64,000 bases of DNA from a virus: positions 19,165 to 83,164 of IMG/VR virus record IMGVR_UViG_3300009790_002068, one strand, 5' to 3'. A program made the position numbers and the translations under genes. Positions 25,203 to 33,711 of this stretch are shown piece after piece. The notes below the pieces were generated by a model. That model saw only the letters and a list, made by a program, of their open reading frames with translations, had not been told where the DNA came from and did not search any database. Numbering within the stretch: the stretch's first letter is position 1; each line of letters opens with the position of its first letter.

Positions 25203-25790
25203 ATGAGCCACTTTAAGCAATTACATTTTCCGAAATTTGACCTAGCTGATGCTTGGTCGAATACCACAGACTTGACTTTTGGGAGAGAGGACACTCCCGG
25301 AGGTCAGGTTTGTATTAATACTGTAAAGGGTCATGAAGATGATCCTTTTTACGGTTATGGTGGGTTATGGAAAGATTGGGCTAATAAGAAAACTATTACC
25401 TACGACAATGGTACTAAAGAAACTATTGTACCATGGAGAGCTGAAGGTTTAAAAGAAGAAGAATTTACAGAAGTTTGTACTCAATTTAAAGGTACTGTAT
25501 TTGAAGAAGCTTATAATGTTTTAAATGATAAGTTTGTATTAGGTCGTGTTAGGGTAATGACTTTAGAGAGCAAAAAATGTCTTACTTGGCATTGTGATAC
25601 TAGTCCTAGAATACATTATCCAATGATTACTGATATAGGTAATCTTATGGTAATTGAAGATGAAGTTAAACACTTGCCAAAACATACTTGGTGGTTAACA
25701 GATACTACCAAAAACCATACCGCCCTAAACGGAGATACCAAATCTAGGGTACATTTAGTGGCAGTAATACTGGATAAAAAAAGTGGTTGA
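25203..25790 (+). CDS. 2OG-Fe(II) oxygenase-like (aspartyl/asparaginyl hydroxylase type)
   Basis: 195 residues. LTWHCDTSPRIHYPM (about 123-137) gives the His-x-Asp and Arg, and a distal His and Arg follow in KNHTALNGDTKSRVHLV. This is the layout of Asp/Asn beta-hydroxylases. It would hydroxylate a protein side chain or small molecule using Fe(II) and 2-oxoglutarate. It lies between MoxR and its VWA partner, so metal loading by that pair is an attractive idea but unproven. Confidence 0.72.
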   Translation: MSHFKQLHFPKFDLADAWSNTTDLTFGREDTPGGQVCINTVKGHEDDPFYGYGGLWKDWANKKTITYDNGTKETIVPWRAEGLKEEEFTEVCTQFKGTVFEEAYNVLNDKFVLGRVRVMTLESKKCLTWHCDTSPRIHYPMITDIGNLMVIEDEVKHLPKHTWWLTDTTKNHTALNGDTKSRVHLVAVILDKKSG

Positions 25791-25817
25791 CTTTTTGGCT
25801 AAAGATGTTATTATAAT
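25787..25817 (+). promoter_or_regulatory. Early promoter for the VWA protein
   Basis: TTGACT (25787-25792), a 19-base spacer and TATAAT (25812-25817). The -35 box overlaps the previous stop codon. The downstream part matches the 12473 promoter. Confidence 0.7.
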
Positions 25818-25845
25818 AGTATAGTAATTAAGAAAAGGAGCAAAA

Positions 25846-27153
25846 ATGGCACAGACAAATACAGCAGATAAAAAAATCCAAGCAGGTTGTGAAGTTGGAT
25901 TTAAGACTGATTCTGCTTTAGATCTACAATGTCGAGAAAGGCTAATTCAAGCTAGAATTGGACTTCTTATTTTACATCCTTTTTACGGAAATCTTGCTTT
26001 AAGGCTTCAGCTTGTTAATGCTGATGCTTGGTGTCCAACCGCGGCCACTAACGGTAAGAACTTCTTTTACAATACAAAATTTATTGAAAGACTATCAGAC
26101 GGAGAACTATTGTTCTTGTTTGGTCATGAATTACTTCACGTTGTTTATGATCACTTAGGTCGTAATGATGGTAGAAATGCTATGTTGGCTAATATTGCCG
26201 CCGACTATTGTGTTAACGGAGATTTAGTACAAAATAAAGTTGGTACTCCTATTCAGGTTGTTCCTATTTTACACGAAACAAAATATTATGGTTGGTCATT
26301 TGAAAAAGTATATGATGACCTTTATGAGCAAGTCGAAAAGAAATATGTTGATATGGACGACTTGATGGACAAAATTTTAGACGAACATTTAGATGAAGAT
26401 GGTTCAGGTCAAGGTGATGCTAACGGAGAACAGGAACTAGACGAAAATGGTAATCCTGTTAGTAAGAGCAAACCTAAAATGACTGAAAAAGAACGTAGAG
26501 CTCTTAAAGACGAAATGAAAGAAGCTGTCTTAAATGCCGCTCAGGCGGCGGGTGGTGCTCAAGCTGGAAATATGCCAGCTGGTATTAAACGTTTAATTGA
26601 GCAATGGACTCAACCTAAGATGGATTGGAGAGAGTTACTTCAACAACAAATTCAGTCAACAATTAAAAATGATTTTACTTTTATGAAACCAAATCGTAGA
26701 AGTTGGCACATGGACGCCGTTCTTCCAGGTATGGATTTTGATGAAAAAATTGATATTAGTCTTTGTGTTGATATGTCAGGTTCAATCAGCAATAAAATGA
26801 TTAAAGACTTCTTTAGTGAAGTTAAAGGTATTACTGATATGTACGAAGATTACAGGATTCAAATTTGGACTTTTGATACAGCCGTATATGGTTACAAAGT
26901 ATTTGATCCTACAAACATTGATGAGTTAATGGACTACGAACCTATGGGAGGCGGGGGAACCGACTTTGATGTTAATTGGGAGTTCATGAAAGAAAATGAA
27001 ATTGAACCTAAGAAGTTTATTATGTTTACAGATGGTTACCCTTGGGGTTCATGGGGTGATGAAAACTACTGTGATACAGTTTTTATTATTCACGGTGATA
27101 AGAGTATTAAAGCACCATTTGGTGTTACTGCTCATTACGAGGAGGCGGCATGA
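25846..27153 (+). CDS. VWA-domain putative metallopeptidase, partner of MoxR
   Basis: 435 residues. The N-terminal domain has a zinc-protease motif HELLH (94-98). A charged, Gly-rich linker follows (about 175-215). The C-terminal VWA-like domain has the metal site DMSGS (about 306-310) and FTDGYPWG (about 396-403). This is the DUF2201 architecture usually paired with MoxR ATPases. AAGGAG precedes the start. A phage copy may cleave or remodel host or virion proteins. Confidence 0.85.
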   Translation: MAQTNTADKKIQAGCEVGFKTDSALDLQCRERLIQARIGLLILHPFYGNLALRLQLVNADAWCPTAATNGKNFFYNTKFIERLSDGELLFLFGHELLHVVYDHLGRNDGRNAMLANIAADYCVNGDLVQNKVGTPIQVVPILHETKYYGWSFEKVYDDLYEQVEKKYVDMDDLMDKILDEHLDEDGSGQGDANGEQELDENGNPVSKSKPKMTEKERRALKDEMKEAVLNAAQAAGGAQAGNMPAGIKRLIEQWTQPKMDWRELLQQQIQSTIKNDFTFMKPNRRSWHMDAVLPGMDFDEKIDISLCVDMSGSISNKMIKDFFSEVKGITDMYEDYRIQIWTFDTAVYGYKVFDPTNIDELMDYEPMGGGGTDFDVNWEFMKENEIEPKKFIMFTDGYPWGSWGDENYCDTVFIIHGDKSIKAPFGVTAHYEEAA

Positions 27154-27227
27154 TCTTAACTGGAATCATTTATAGTTTTTTAATATTAATAGCTTATTTG
27201 GTATCGGAAACTGAATATGGAAATTAA
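27150..27227 (+). CDS. Possible 25-residue membrane peptide
   Basis: The ATG overlaps the VWA stop (ATGA) and GGAGG lies 5 bases upstream. The product is a single hydrophobic helix (LTGIIYSFLILIAYLV) with a short polar end. It overlaps the next start by 11 bp. Confidence 0.45.
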   Translation: MILTGIIYSFLILIAYLVSETEYGN

Positions 27228-27516
27228 TCCACTCAATGCTTTAAACAAAAGAATAGTAGATATTCTTCCACCACATTTTGAAAAAATTGTTCTGCCTGTT
27301 CATTCGAGTTGGGCTATGAACGAAAATATTAGACGTATGAAATATTGGATTTTAAAGAACTTAGAAAATAGGTTTTTTATATCCGAAAGTGAAAACTCTA
27401 TATCAACCTTTACTAATCCAGATGCTAGTATAGTAGTAGGCTTCGAAGATCACTCCGAAGCCACATATTTTAGTATAGCATATCAGGATAATTCAACCGA
27501 AGAAGAACCTTTTTAA
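27217..27516 (+). CDS. Hypothetical protein
   Basis: 99 residues, soluble, with NENIRRMKYWILKNLENRFFISESEN and an acidic end. It converges with the minus-strand gene at 27513, sharing 4 bp. No family recognised. Confidence 0.6.
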   Translation: MEINPLNALNKRIVDILPPHFEKIVLPVHSSWAMNENIRRMKYWILKNLENRFFISESENSISTFTNPDASIVVGFEDHSEATYFSIAYQDNSTEEEPF

Positions 27517-28145
27517 AGGTCTGTTGAACCTGGATTAGAATCCAAAGTTTTTCTCCAACCTGATTGTTTTACAAAACAATCCGAAGTCCATTTTGCTAAT
27601 GTCATTACAAACTGTTCAGGTGGGGTTTGAGCATGACTCATCCAAAAATTATTCCATATTTTAGAATAAACCTTATAATCTTCTTGTTCTAAAATGGCAA
27701 TTATCTCTGCCCTGTCCTCTTCTGAATATTCAGCTTCTGGTACTGCTAACTCTTTAAGATCAGATAATATTACTGTTAATCCTTCAAATGAATTAGTTAG
27801 ATAAGTCCTGTAATCATTGACAGTTTTATCCAATTTTTCCGATTCAGCTGGATCAGATGATAACCCAAATAATTTGTTAGTGTAAATTACGTCTAATAAT
27901 ATACGATCTTGTACTGTATATGTCGCTTGACATCCAATTACAGGATATGCTAATTGGAAATACATATCAGGATCTATCTTATTAGGTGCTTCTAGCTTTG
28001 GTTCTTTATCTAAATTATCTTCCGTTGGAGTACTAGCGAACAAAATGTCCCTAGCAATAACGGTACCTGGAGTACTAGCAAAGACGTAGAAAGGAAATAA
28101 TGTCAGAAATATAATTAAATAAATCTTTTTATAGTAAATAAACAT
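27513..28145 (-). CDS. Exported (periplasmic) protein, unknown
   Basis: 210 residues with a clear signal peptide (hydrophobic 9-22, cleavage likely after FA). The mature part is acidic and helical with two Cys (VIGCQ, SDCFV), which could form a disulfide. It is the only minus-strand gene inside the plus-strand block, so it may be a later insertion with its own control. Function unknown. Confidence 0.7.
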   Translation of the reverse strand: MFIYYKKIYLIIFLTLFPFYVFASTPGTVIARDILFASTPTEDNLDKEPKLEAPNKIDPDMYFQLAYPVIGCQATYTVQDRILLDVIYTNKLFGLSSDPAESEKLDKTVNDYRTYLTNSFEGLTVILSDLKELAVPEAEYSEEDRAEIIAILEQEDYKVYSKIWNNFWMSHAQTPPEQFVMTLAKWTSDCFVKQSGWRKTLDSNPGSTDL

Positions 28146-28207
28146 AGTATATAATGACTCCTTTCTTAATGGTCATATATGTACTTATCATAAGGAGATA
28201 TCACAAA

Positions 28208-28585
28208 ATGACAACTGAAGAAACAAATAAAGACAATGTGAACACAGAAGCACCGGCAACTGATGCCACTGCTTCTACAACTACTGCCCCAAAAGAAGGA
28301 CAGCCAGGCGCTGGACAGGCGGCAGGATTAACTATTGGCGATTTACGTTTAATGGCTAGACTTGTACAAATATCTAGTGAACGTGGAGCCATTAGAGCAG
28401 ACGAAATGGCAACTGTAGGAGACTTGTATAACAGACTATCACAATTCTTAAATACAGTAGCACCTGTGGCACCTGCTCCACAACCAGCTGACAGTACAGC
28501 ACCAGAATCAACTGATGCTCCAGCTGAAACAAATGAGGAATCTGTAGAAGGTACTGAAAGTACAGAAGGCTCTCAAGGAGAATAG
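28208..28585 (+). CDS. Conserved-looking phage protein with Ala/Thr-rich arms
   Basis: 125 residues from ATG 28208, with AAGGAGATAT upstream. A compact core (LTIGDLRLMARLVQISSERGAIRADEMATVGDLYNRL) sits between low-complexity arms. I remember this core from T4-like cyanophages; role unknown. An upstream start at 28154 lacks support. Confidence 0.72.
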   Translation: MTTEETNKDNVNTEAPATDATASTTTAPKEGQPGAGQAAGLTIGDLRLMARLVQISSERGAIRADEMATVGDLYNRLSQFLNTVAPVAPAPQPADSTAPESTDAPAETNEESVEGTESTEGSQGE

Positions 28586-28587
28586 TA

Positions 28588-29223
28588 ATGGCCGTAAGTG
28601 TAAAACACGTAGGTACTCACAATGGTAAAAAAATTGTAGTCCTATTTAGACAGACTCCAAACGAAGATCATATGGCGTTGGTTGTATACTCAGATAGTAT
28701 GCCATCAATAGTTCATGATGCCGTAATGGAATCTGTACAAAGTGATGTAGGTCAACAAGCTGAAAATCTTGCTGATGCTCTTCAAAGAAAAACTATGCCT
28801 GATGGTAGAGTAGCTTTAACAGTACTACACCAAGAAGGGTATATTAAAAAAGTACAGACTAATCAAGTTATAATGACACCAAATGCTAAATCTACAGTAA
28901 GATTAGATGAGCTAAATGATGTTGTTAATAAATTAAAAGCAGGCGGTGAAGCCGCTGATAAAATGAGAGAACTAGATCAAAATGCTGGTATGGTCTCGCC
29001 ACAACCTCGTGGTAGAGATGTAGGTGAACCGTCAAACGTTCCATCTGCTTCAAATAACCAAGCACTAGACGACTCTCAATTGGCTGATAGTTTACTAAAC
29101 CAGGCTAAAGGATTTGAAGATGAGGCGGTGAAGTTAAGAGAACAGGCGTATGATTTAAACCCTGACCTTAGACCACGTCGCGGTCGACCAAGTAAGAAGA
29201 CCACGTCTGATGCCACAGCCTAA
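28588..29223 (+). CDS. Conserved-looking phage protein, unknown
   Basis: 211 residues. The N-terminal half is well ordered (VKHVGTHNGKKIVVLFRQTPNEDHMALVVY). The C-terminal half is Gln/Asp-rich and ends in a basic RPRRGRPSKKT tail that could bind DNA through an AT-hook-like RGRP. It overlaps the next gene by 14 bp. Confidence 0.68.
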   Translation: MAVSVKHVGTHNGKKIVVLFRQTPNEDHMALVVYSDSMPSIVHDAVMESVQSDVGQQAENLADALQRKTMPDGRVALTVLHQEGYIKKVQTNQVIMTPNAKSTVRLDELNDVVNKLKAGGEAADKMRELDQNAGMVSPQPRGRDVGEPSNVPSASNNQALDDSQLADSLLNQAKGFEDEAVKLREQAYDLNPDLRPRRGRPSKKTTSDATA

Positions 29224-29536
29224 CGAAGATAAGAACTACGATAAAATAGTTCAAAGCCAGTGGGACCTACTTCTAAAAGAAGTATCTATGGAAGATGTGC
29301 CATTGGAATTGCTGAACCAAGTTTTAATACATTTTAAAGATGGTACAGTTAAGTCAGTTGATATTTCCAAAATTGCTGACTCTAAAACAGACTATCGTAA
29401 ATTAGAGTCAGCACTTCAACGGCAACTTGATAAGATGTCACACAAGATTACTCACGTAGATTGGTTAATGGATAGTAAAAAGATTATTGACCAAGTTGAG
29501 TCAGCTAAAGACGAATTGTTTAAAGACAGAAAGTAG
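29210..29536 (+). CDS. Hypothetical helical protein
   Basis: 108 residues, mostly helical. The part VLIHFKDGTVKSVDISK is a beta hairpin typical of small phage proteins. It is translationally coupled to the preceding gene. Unknown function. Confidence 0.65.
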   Translation: MPQPNEDKNYDKIVQSQWDLLLKEVSMEDVPLELLNQVLIHFKDGTVKSVDISKIADSKTDYRKLESALQRQLDKMSHKITHVDWLMDSKKIIDQVESAKDELFKDRK

Positions 29537-29570
29537 GGCTACAACTCCGGAGCGGGAGACGTACAACTAT

Positions 29571-30104
29571 ATGAAATCGAAATCACAAACTATTAGATTA
29601 AATGATCCAAATGTCTTAAAAGACTTTTTAGAGCTTTGTAGGCACATGGGCTTCTTAAACAATTCTAGTTTATCAGCAATTAAATGGCAATGGTTATTAG
29701 ACAACGGTGGTAGTTGGTGGGCTACACAGGTTGGCGATCATATAGCATCTATTAGTGGTATCCATCCTTTCAAAGATGGTTACAGAGCTTTGTTTAGAGG
29801 CGTTCAAACATACCAAAGGCCAGCAGGATTAAATAAATATCATATGTCAAGTTATCCGTTTGCTGAGCATTTACCTTTACAAATGGAATGGGCCGAAATA
29901 ATGACAGACAATTCGGAAGTTCCAATATATATTACAACTAATGTAGAAAATGATGCTAGTGGTAAAATGCTAAGAATCAATAAAGTATTCCATTTACTAG
30001 AAAAGTCAAAAATAGTTGACTTTGTAGGTGAAGAGGATGTATACTATACTAAACAATCAATATGGAAGGTAAACAAAGAAGAATATCATGGACATAGATC
30101 TTAA
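29571..30104 (+). CDS. GNAT-like protein
   Basis: 177 residues from ATG 29571. The order SWWATQVGDHIASISGIHPF, YRALFRGVQT and MEWAEIMTD... fits an acetyltransferase-like core as annotated in marine phages, though the CoA-binding Q/RxxGxG/A loop is not evident. It precedes a membrane protein and an ANL-type ligase, so acyl-group chemistry is possible. Confidence 0.5.
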   Translation: MKSKSQTIRLNDPNVLKDFLELCRHMGFLNNSSLSAIKWQWLLDNGGSWWATQVGDHIASISGIHPFKDGYRALFRGVQTYQRPAGLNKYHMSSYPFAEHLPLQMEWAEIMTDNSEVPIYITTNVENDASGKMLRINKVFHLLEKSKIVDFVGEEDVYYTKQSIWKVNKEEYHGHRS

Positions 30105-30315
30105 ACATTTAAAGAAAATTAAATCAGGATATTTTAAGCATTTTGCTTATGCTACCTATTATAATTTTTTAGCACTATTAGTTTTTATTACAGGAACTAT
30201 TCATAGTATCTTTCCGTTTATGTTTGCCCTTACACCTTATAAACTAGCAAAGATGATAACAGATGGAACTGAAAGAAACTTTATCAAACATTCTAAAGAA
30301 CGGGACGACTCTTAA
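30088..30315 (+). CDS. Single-helix membrane protein
   Basis: 75 residues with one long hydrophobic segment (about 20-45). It overlaps the GNAT-like gene by 17 bp and the ANL-like gene by 53 bp. Such long overlaps show extreme packing. Function unknown. Confidence 0.55.
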   Translation: MDIDLKHLKKIKSGYFKHFAYATYYNFLALLVFITGTIHSIFPFMFALTPYKLAKMITDGTERNFIKHSKERDDS

Positions 30316-30973
30316 GAGTTCTGGAACTACCGGTCCCCAAAAAGAAATTTTCCAATCTCCTGAAAAGTTATACCATGCTAATGCTATAGCCGTTAACTCT
30401 CAGAACATAACAGAAAAATCTAAAATTTATACCGTGTGTAAAATGGCTCATGCCGGAGGACTACTTGCCCAAACATTACCAGCATTTTCTATTGGTGCTA
30501 GTGTGACCGTCGTAGACTTTAATGCTTACAAGTTTTTAAAAGATATAACAAACTATACCCACACACATTTAACACCAACACACGGGCGTATTTTAGCCCT
30601 TACAAAGGGTTTTAAACACCTCGACTTAACAGGTATCCATGTTACTTGTGGTAGTGATCCTGTGCCTTGGGAAATGATAGAATCATTTGTTTCTAAAGGT
30701 GCTACGTTTACTACTAATTGGGGAATGACAGAAATAGGACCATGTGCTATTAATACTACCTTTACTAGTTTGGAACAAATTGAAGATTATAAATCTAGAG
30801 AACTAGTAGGTGCTACATTTTTGGGCGATCGAACGTATTGTTATGTAGATATTAAAGACGGCGAATTATATGTCAAAGGAGACATAAGTGTATACGGTAA
30901 TGAATGGTTTGCTACAGGAGACAATGTCGCTGTAAACAGCAACGGCGAGTTTTATTACTATGGACGAATCTAA
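30263..30973 (+). CDS. Minimal ANL adenylate-forming domain
   Basis: 236 residues. It keeps the core motifs of acyl-CoA synthetases: the P-loop SSGTTGPQKE (about 19-28), TNWGMTE (about 152-158) and ATGDNV (about 216-221). It lacks the N-terminal third and the mobile C-terminal domain with the catalytic Lys, so it is half normal length. The neighbour at 30960 or the full-length ANL at 37252 could complete it. It might bind rather than activate substrate. Confidence 0.7.
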   Translation: MELKETLSNILKNGTTLKSSGTTGPQKEIFQSPEKLYHANAIAVNSQNITEKSKIYTVCKMAHAGGLLAQTLPAFSIGASVTVVDFNAYKFLKDITNYTHTHLTPTHGRILALTKGFKHLDLTGIHVTCGSDPVPWEMIESFVSKGATFTTNWGMTEIGPCAINTTFTSLEQIEDYKSRELVGATFLGDRTYCYVDIKDGELYVKGDISVYGNEWFATGDNVAVNSNGEFYYYGRI

Positions 30974-31727
30974 ATTAATCTTTGTAAGTTTTGAACAATC
31001 CACTGGCGGATACGGAATAGCTAGAACTATTTGTTCCTTGCCAGATGTGTATTGGTATAGTCATCCAGATAACGGAAAACAACCCTGGAATATTCATTTG
31101 GATATGGATACATTTTACGATTCAGACACTTATGTTAAACAAAGACTAGTAACTCCAAGACACTTTGATCGCTGGATAAATGGTGTTAAATTACCCCCAA
31201 CTTGGGACTATGTAAAAGACTATTTTCCTGATCATGAAGGTTATTTAAGAGCCATCTTTTTTCCTGCCATTGAAAAAGCACAGCGACAGACGTCTAAGAA
31301 GCTGGTTTTTACCACACATTTAAGCACTTTTCAGTTAAGGCAGTACTTTGGTACTAGTGCCTGCTTAAACGTGCTGTACGACCCTTTAAAAGCGTTTAAA
31401 CGCCATATTTTAACCACTAGTAAGTTCTTAGCATATAACGTAATGCCTGGTTTAGCAGACCCTAATAACGAATATGTTAAATTTTTGGAAACCATAAGAA
31501 CCAAAAAACCAGACTTTAATAATGCTGATGTTTGGGCTATGAAAAAGCACTATGAACTATATGATGACGAGAAACATAGAGCACAATATCATGCTGAAAT
31601 TTTAGAAGAAAAAGAAACCCGATTAGCTGTAAGAAAAATATTGGGTGAAAAGGATAATACTATCTGTACTATCCATCAAGATAAAGTAGATTGGAAAAAA
31701 GTTAAGACTTATTTGAATTCGTTATAG
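30960..31727 (+). CDS. P-loop sulfotransferase-like protein
   Basis: 255 residues. The start LIFVSFEQSTGGYGIARTICSL looks like a 5'-phosphosulfate-binding loop region, and KKLVFTTHLSTFQLRQYFG resembles the family's second block. The fit is by eye only. Its end converges with UvsE, overlapping 19 bp. A role in sugar or peptide decoration is possible. Confidence 0.45.
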   Translation: MDESKLIFVSFEQSTGGYGIARTICSLPDVYWYSHPDNGKQPWNIHLDMDTFYDSDTYVKQRLVTPRHFDRWINGVKLPPTWDYVKDYFPDHEGYLRAIFFPAIEKAQRQTSKKLVFTTHLSTFQLRQYFGTSACLNVLYDPLKAFKRHILTTSKFLAYNVMPGLADPNNEYVKFLETIRTKKPDFNNADVWAMKKHYELYDDEKHRAQYHAEILEEKETRLAVRKILGEKDNTICTIHQDKVDWKKVKTYLNSL

Positions 31728-32719
31728 AATTTAATACTAGCAAGATTTTTCATTTTGCTTTCACACATAATATCAAAATCTTTAGTAAATGTCCAAGCCC
31801 ATTCATTAACAGGCTTGTTCCAATAGTAATCAGAATGGCCACGTAACTTGCCTTTCTTGTAACCACTTTCAAGTAGTTTATTATAATCGGGTTTTACGTC
31901 GATCGGATGATCGATAATATAGTTTTCACGACTAATGCTATAATGGCAAACAGGCCGAACGCCACGCCAAGAATCAATAACACGTCTAATCCTGTCGTCG
32001 CTTGGAGTAATATATTCTCCGGCACTATGAACCCAGTGGTGGTGTATGTCGACAACTAATGCTACCTCCTTTTCAAGTTCGAGTGAGGCGTCGAGGCCCC
32101 ACGAGTTTTCATCGTTTTCAATAGTAAGTGTGTTTCGTGCTTCTGTAGACAATCTTGGAAGGACGGCTTTGATACCGGCTGGACCTTGTCTGCCTGAGAT
32201 GTGGACGTTACACTTGAAGTCCTGCCAGTTTTTACCGTAACCCATGTACCTGATGAGATCCGCATGATATTCAAACTCCTCTATACTTCTATTTACTATA
32301 TCTGGATTGTCACTTGCTAATACTGTAAATTGTCCAGGATGAAATGACAATCGAACATTGTGTTTTCTAGCTAGGTCGCCTACCTTAATAAGATGTTTCT
32401 GACAATAAGCAATTACATCTGGCTTGGTCCAATAGTAAGACCAATCAGGATGTGTATATACAGGAAGACAATCTGAGCCTAAACGTACCATTCTAAGTTC
32501 TGGCTCTAGTGTTGTAACATACTCTACAAGATTGTAATACGATTGGATATTATGTACCATAATATCCCACAGACGGTCTTCAGCAACTTCTTTAGTTTGC
32601 CTATTAAGCCATTGTACGGTTGTAGATCTAGTATTCAACGGACGCTGAATATCTTCTAGTAGTTTTTTCTTTTGTGATTGATCTGGGTGTAAATATTTAC
32701 AAGCAAAGCCTATCTTCAT
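31709..32719 (-). CDS. uvsE: UV damage endonuclease UvsE/UVDE
   Basis: 336 residues of TIM-barrel fold. It nicks DNA 5' of UV photoproducts to start repair. Metal-site motifs are present: SFHPGQFTV (about 155), NVHISG (about 197), TIENDEN (about 222) and DIHHHWVHS (about 243), with the family end GHSDYYWN. It has its own promoter at 32748. It suits a phage of sunlit water. Confidence 0.92.
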   Translation of the reverse strand: MKIGFACKYLHPDQSQKKKLLEDIQRPLNTRSTTVQWLNRQTKEVAEDRLWDIMVHNIQSYYNLVEYVTTLEPELRMVRLGSDCLPVYTHPDWSYYWTKPDVIAYCQKHLIKVGDLARKHNVRLSFHPGQFTVLASDNPDIVNRSIEEFEYHADLIRYMGYGKNWQDFKCNVHISGRQGPAGIKAVLPRLSTEARNTLTIENDENSWGLDASLELEKEVALVVDIHHHWVHSAGEYITPSDDRIRRVIDSWRGVRPVCHYSISRENYIIDHPIDVKPDYNKLLESGYKKGKLRGHSDYYWNKPVNEWAWTFTKDFDIMCESKMKNLASIKFYNEFK

Positions 32720-32747
32720 TAGTATACCTAACTTAAATTATAGTAAA

Positions 32748-32776
32748 ATTATACTACAATTAAATAGGATAGTCAA
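32748..32776 (-). promoter_or_regulatory. Sigma70-like promoter for uvsE
   Basis: On the minus strand: TTGACT (32776-32771), 17 bases, TATAAT (32753-32748). It sits at the 3' end of the preceding gene and 29 bases before the uvsE start. Confidence 0.75.
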
Positions 32777-33386
32777 CCAAAAATGATTCTAAGCCTTCGT
32801 ATGTATCTTTACTCCAATTTGTATATTTGTCCCACTCTTCTGGTGATTTCCATTCTGGAGAATTAATAAAAACAAATTGTGTTTCTGGAAAATGCTCAAA
32901 TAGTTTAGCACTATGGTAAATCCAAAACTGTGGATCTACAGCATCATCTGATTTTTTCTTATACCCATTTGTATCTGAGTATATATTGTTTTGTTCGTTA
33001 TGGGCGTTGCCCCATAAATCAAAACCTAAGTGTATAATAATTTCGTGTCCTTTTAAACAGGCTAATAAAGCCGAATAATGTCCACTTCCCCAATGCTCTG
33101 GTTTGTCTGCTTTGTTTGGACCTAAGTAAGGTAAGTCAGGAACAACTTGAATTGAAGGATCGTTATTATTTTCCTTCCATCTAGCCCTAGTATGTAAGAA
33201 GCTAGTTTTTTCTACTCTCCGACTAACAGCTTCCCCCAACATAATCTTATCACAACAAACAAGATAGTCAACGTGCTGTTCTCTATGAATAGCATTAGAG
33301 CCATATGTAACTCCTGCTACATTTAAGCGTCTAATATCAAATCCTATTCTACTTCTTCCGTTACCTATTACGAATCCAGGTCTCAT
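32760..33386 (-). CDS. DUF115/MptE-like or sugar-related phage protein
   Basis: 208 residues. FVIGNGRSRIGFDIRRL and the block GSGHYSALLACLKGHEIIIHLGFDLWG look like the DUF115 (MptE-like) group. Members act on pterins or in glycan-related settings. It overlaps nothing vital and follows a small membrane protein. Function in the phage unknown. Confidence 0.5.
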   Translation of the reverse strand: MRPGFVIGNGRSRIGFDIRRLNVAGVTYGSNAIHREQHVDYLVCCDKIMLGEAVSRRVEKTSFLHTRARWKENNNDPSIQVVPDLPYLGPNKADKPEHWGSGHYSALLACLKGHEIIIHLGFDLWGNAHNEQNNIYSDTNGYKKKSDDAVDPQFWIYHSAKLFEHFPETQFVFINSPEWKSPEEWDKYTNWSKDTYEGLESFLVDYPI

Positions 33387-33578
33387 TTACTCTCCAAATG
33401 TTGACATTAAAGCAGGCCCAAATGTTGTAAAAGCATACGTCAAAGCTACGATTGTTATTACACCAAATATTAACCATTTCATTTTAAAATCATCAACTAC
33501 CATTTTAAAACCTATAAGTTCGTTACCTAATACTCTTACAGACATTTCAATTTTGCCTTCATCTTCTTTATTACTCAT
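33387..33578 (-). CDS. Small tail-anchored membrane protein
   Basis: 63 residues: an acidic, strand-like start (EMSVRVLGNELIGFKMVVDDFKMKW) and a C-terminal membrane helix (about 36-56). I remember close relatives in T4-like cyanophages. Its stop is adjacent to the DUF115-like gene start. Confidence 0.68.
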   Translation of the reverse strand: MSNKEDEGKIEMSVRVLGNELIGFKMVVDDFKMKWLIFGVITIVALTYAFTTFGPALMSTFGE

Positions 33579-33711
33579 CTACTTCATCCTCGGTTAATAT
33601 ATTTCCATAGTTTGGCCATCCATAATCATCAGGACTTTCGCCAACGTATCTCCAACGGATTACTCCGGTGTCTGGATTACGTTCATAAATTTTTTCTCTC
33701 TCATCAATCAT
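33571..33711 (-). CDS. 46-residue acidic protein
   Basis: The ATG at 33711 overlaps the fibre-like gene's stop, and its end overlaps the next start by 8 bp, so translation is coupled. The product has NPDTGVIRWRYVGESPDDYGWPNYG. Reading-frame coupling on both sides supports it. No function known. Confidence 0.65.
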   Translation of the reverse strand: MIDEREKIYERNPDTGVIRWRYVGESPDDYGWPNYGNILTEDEVDE

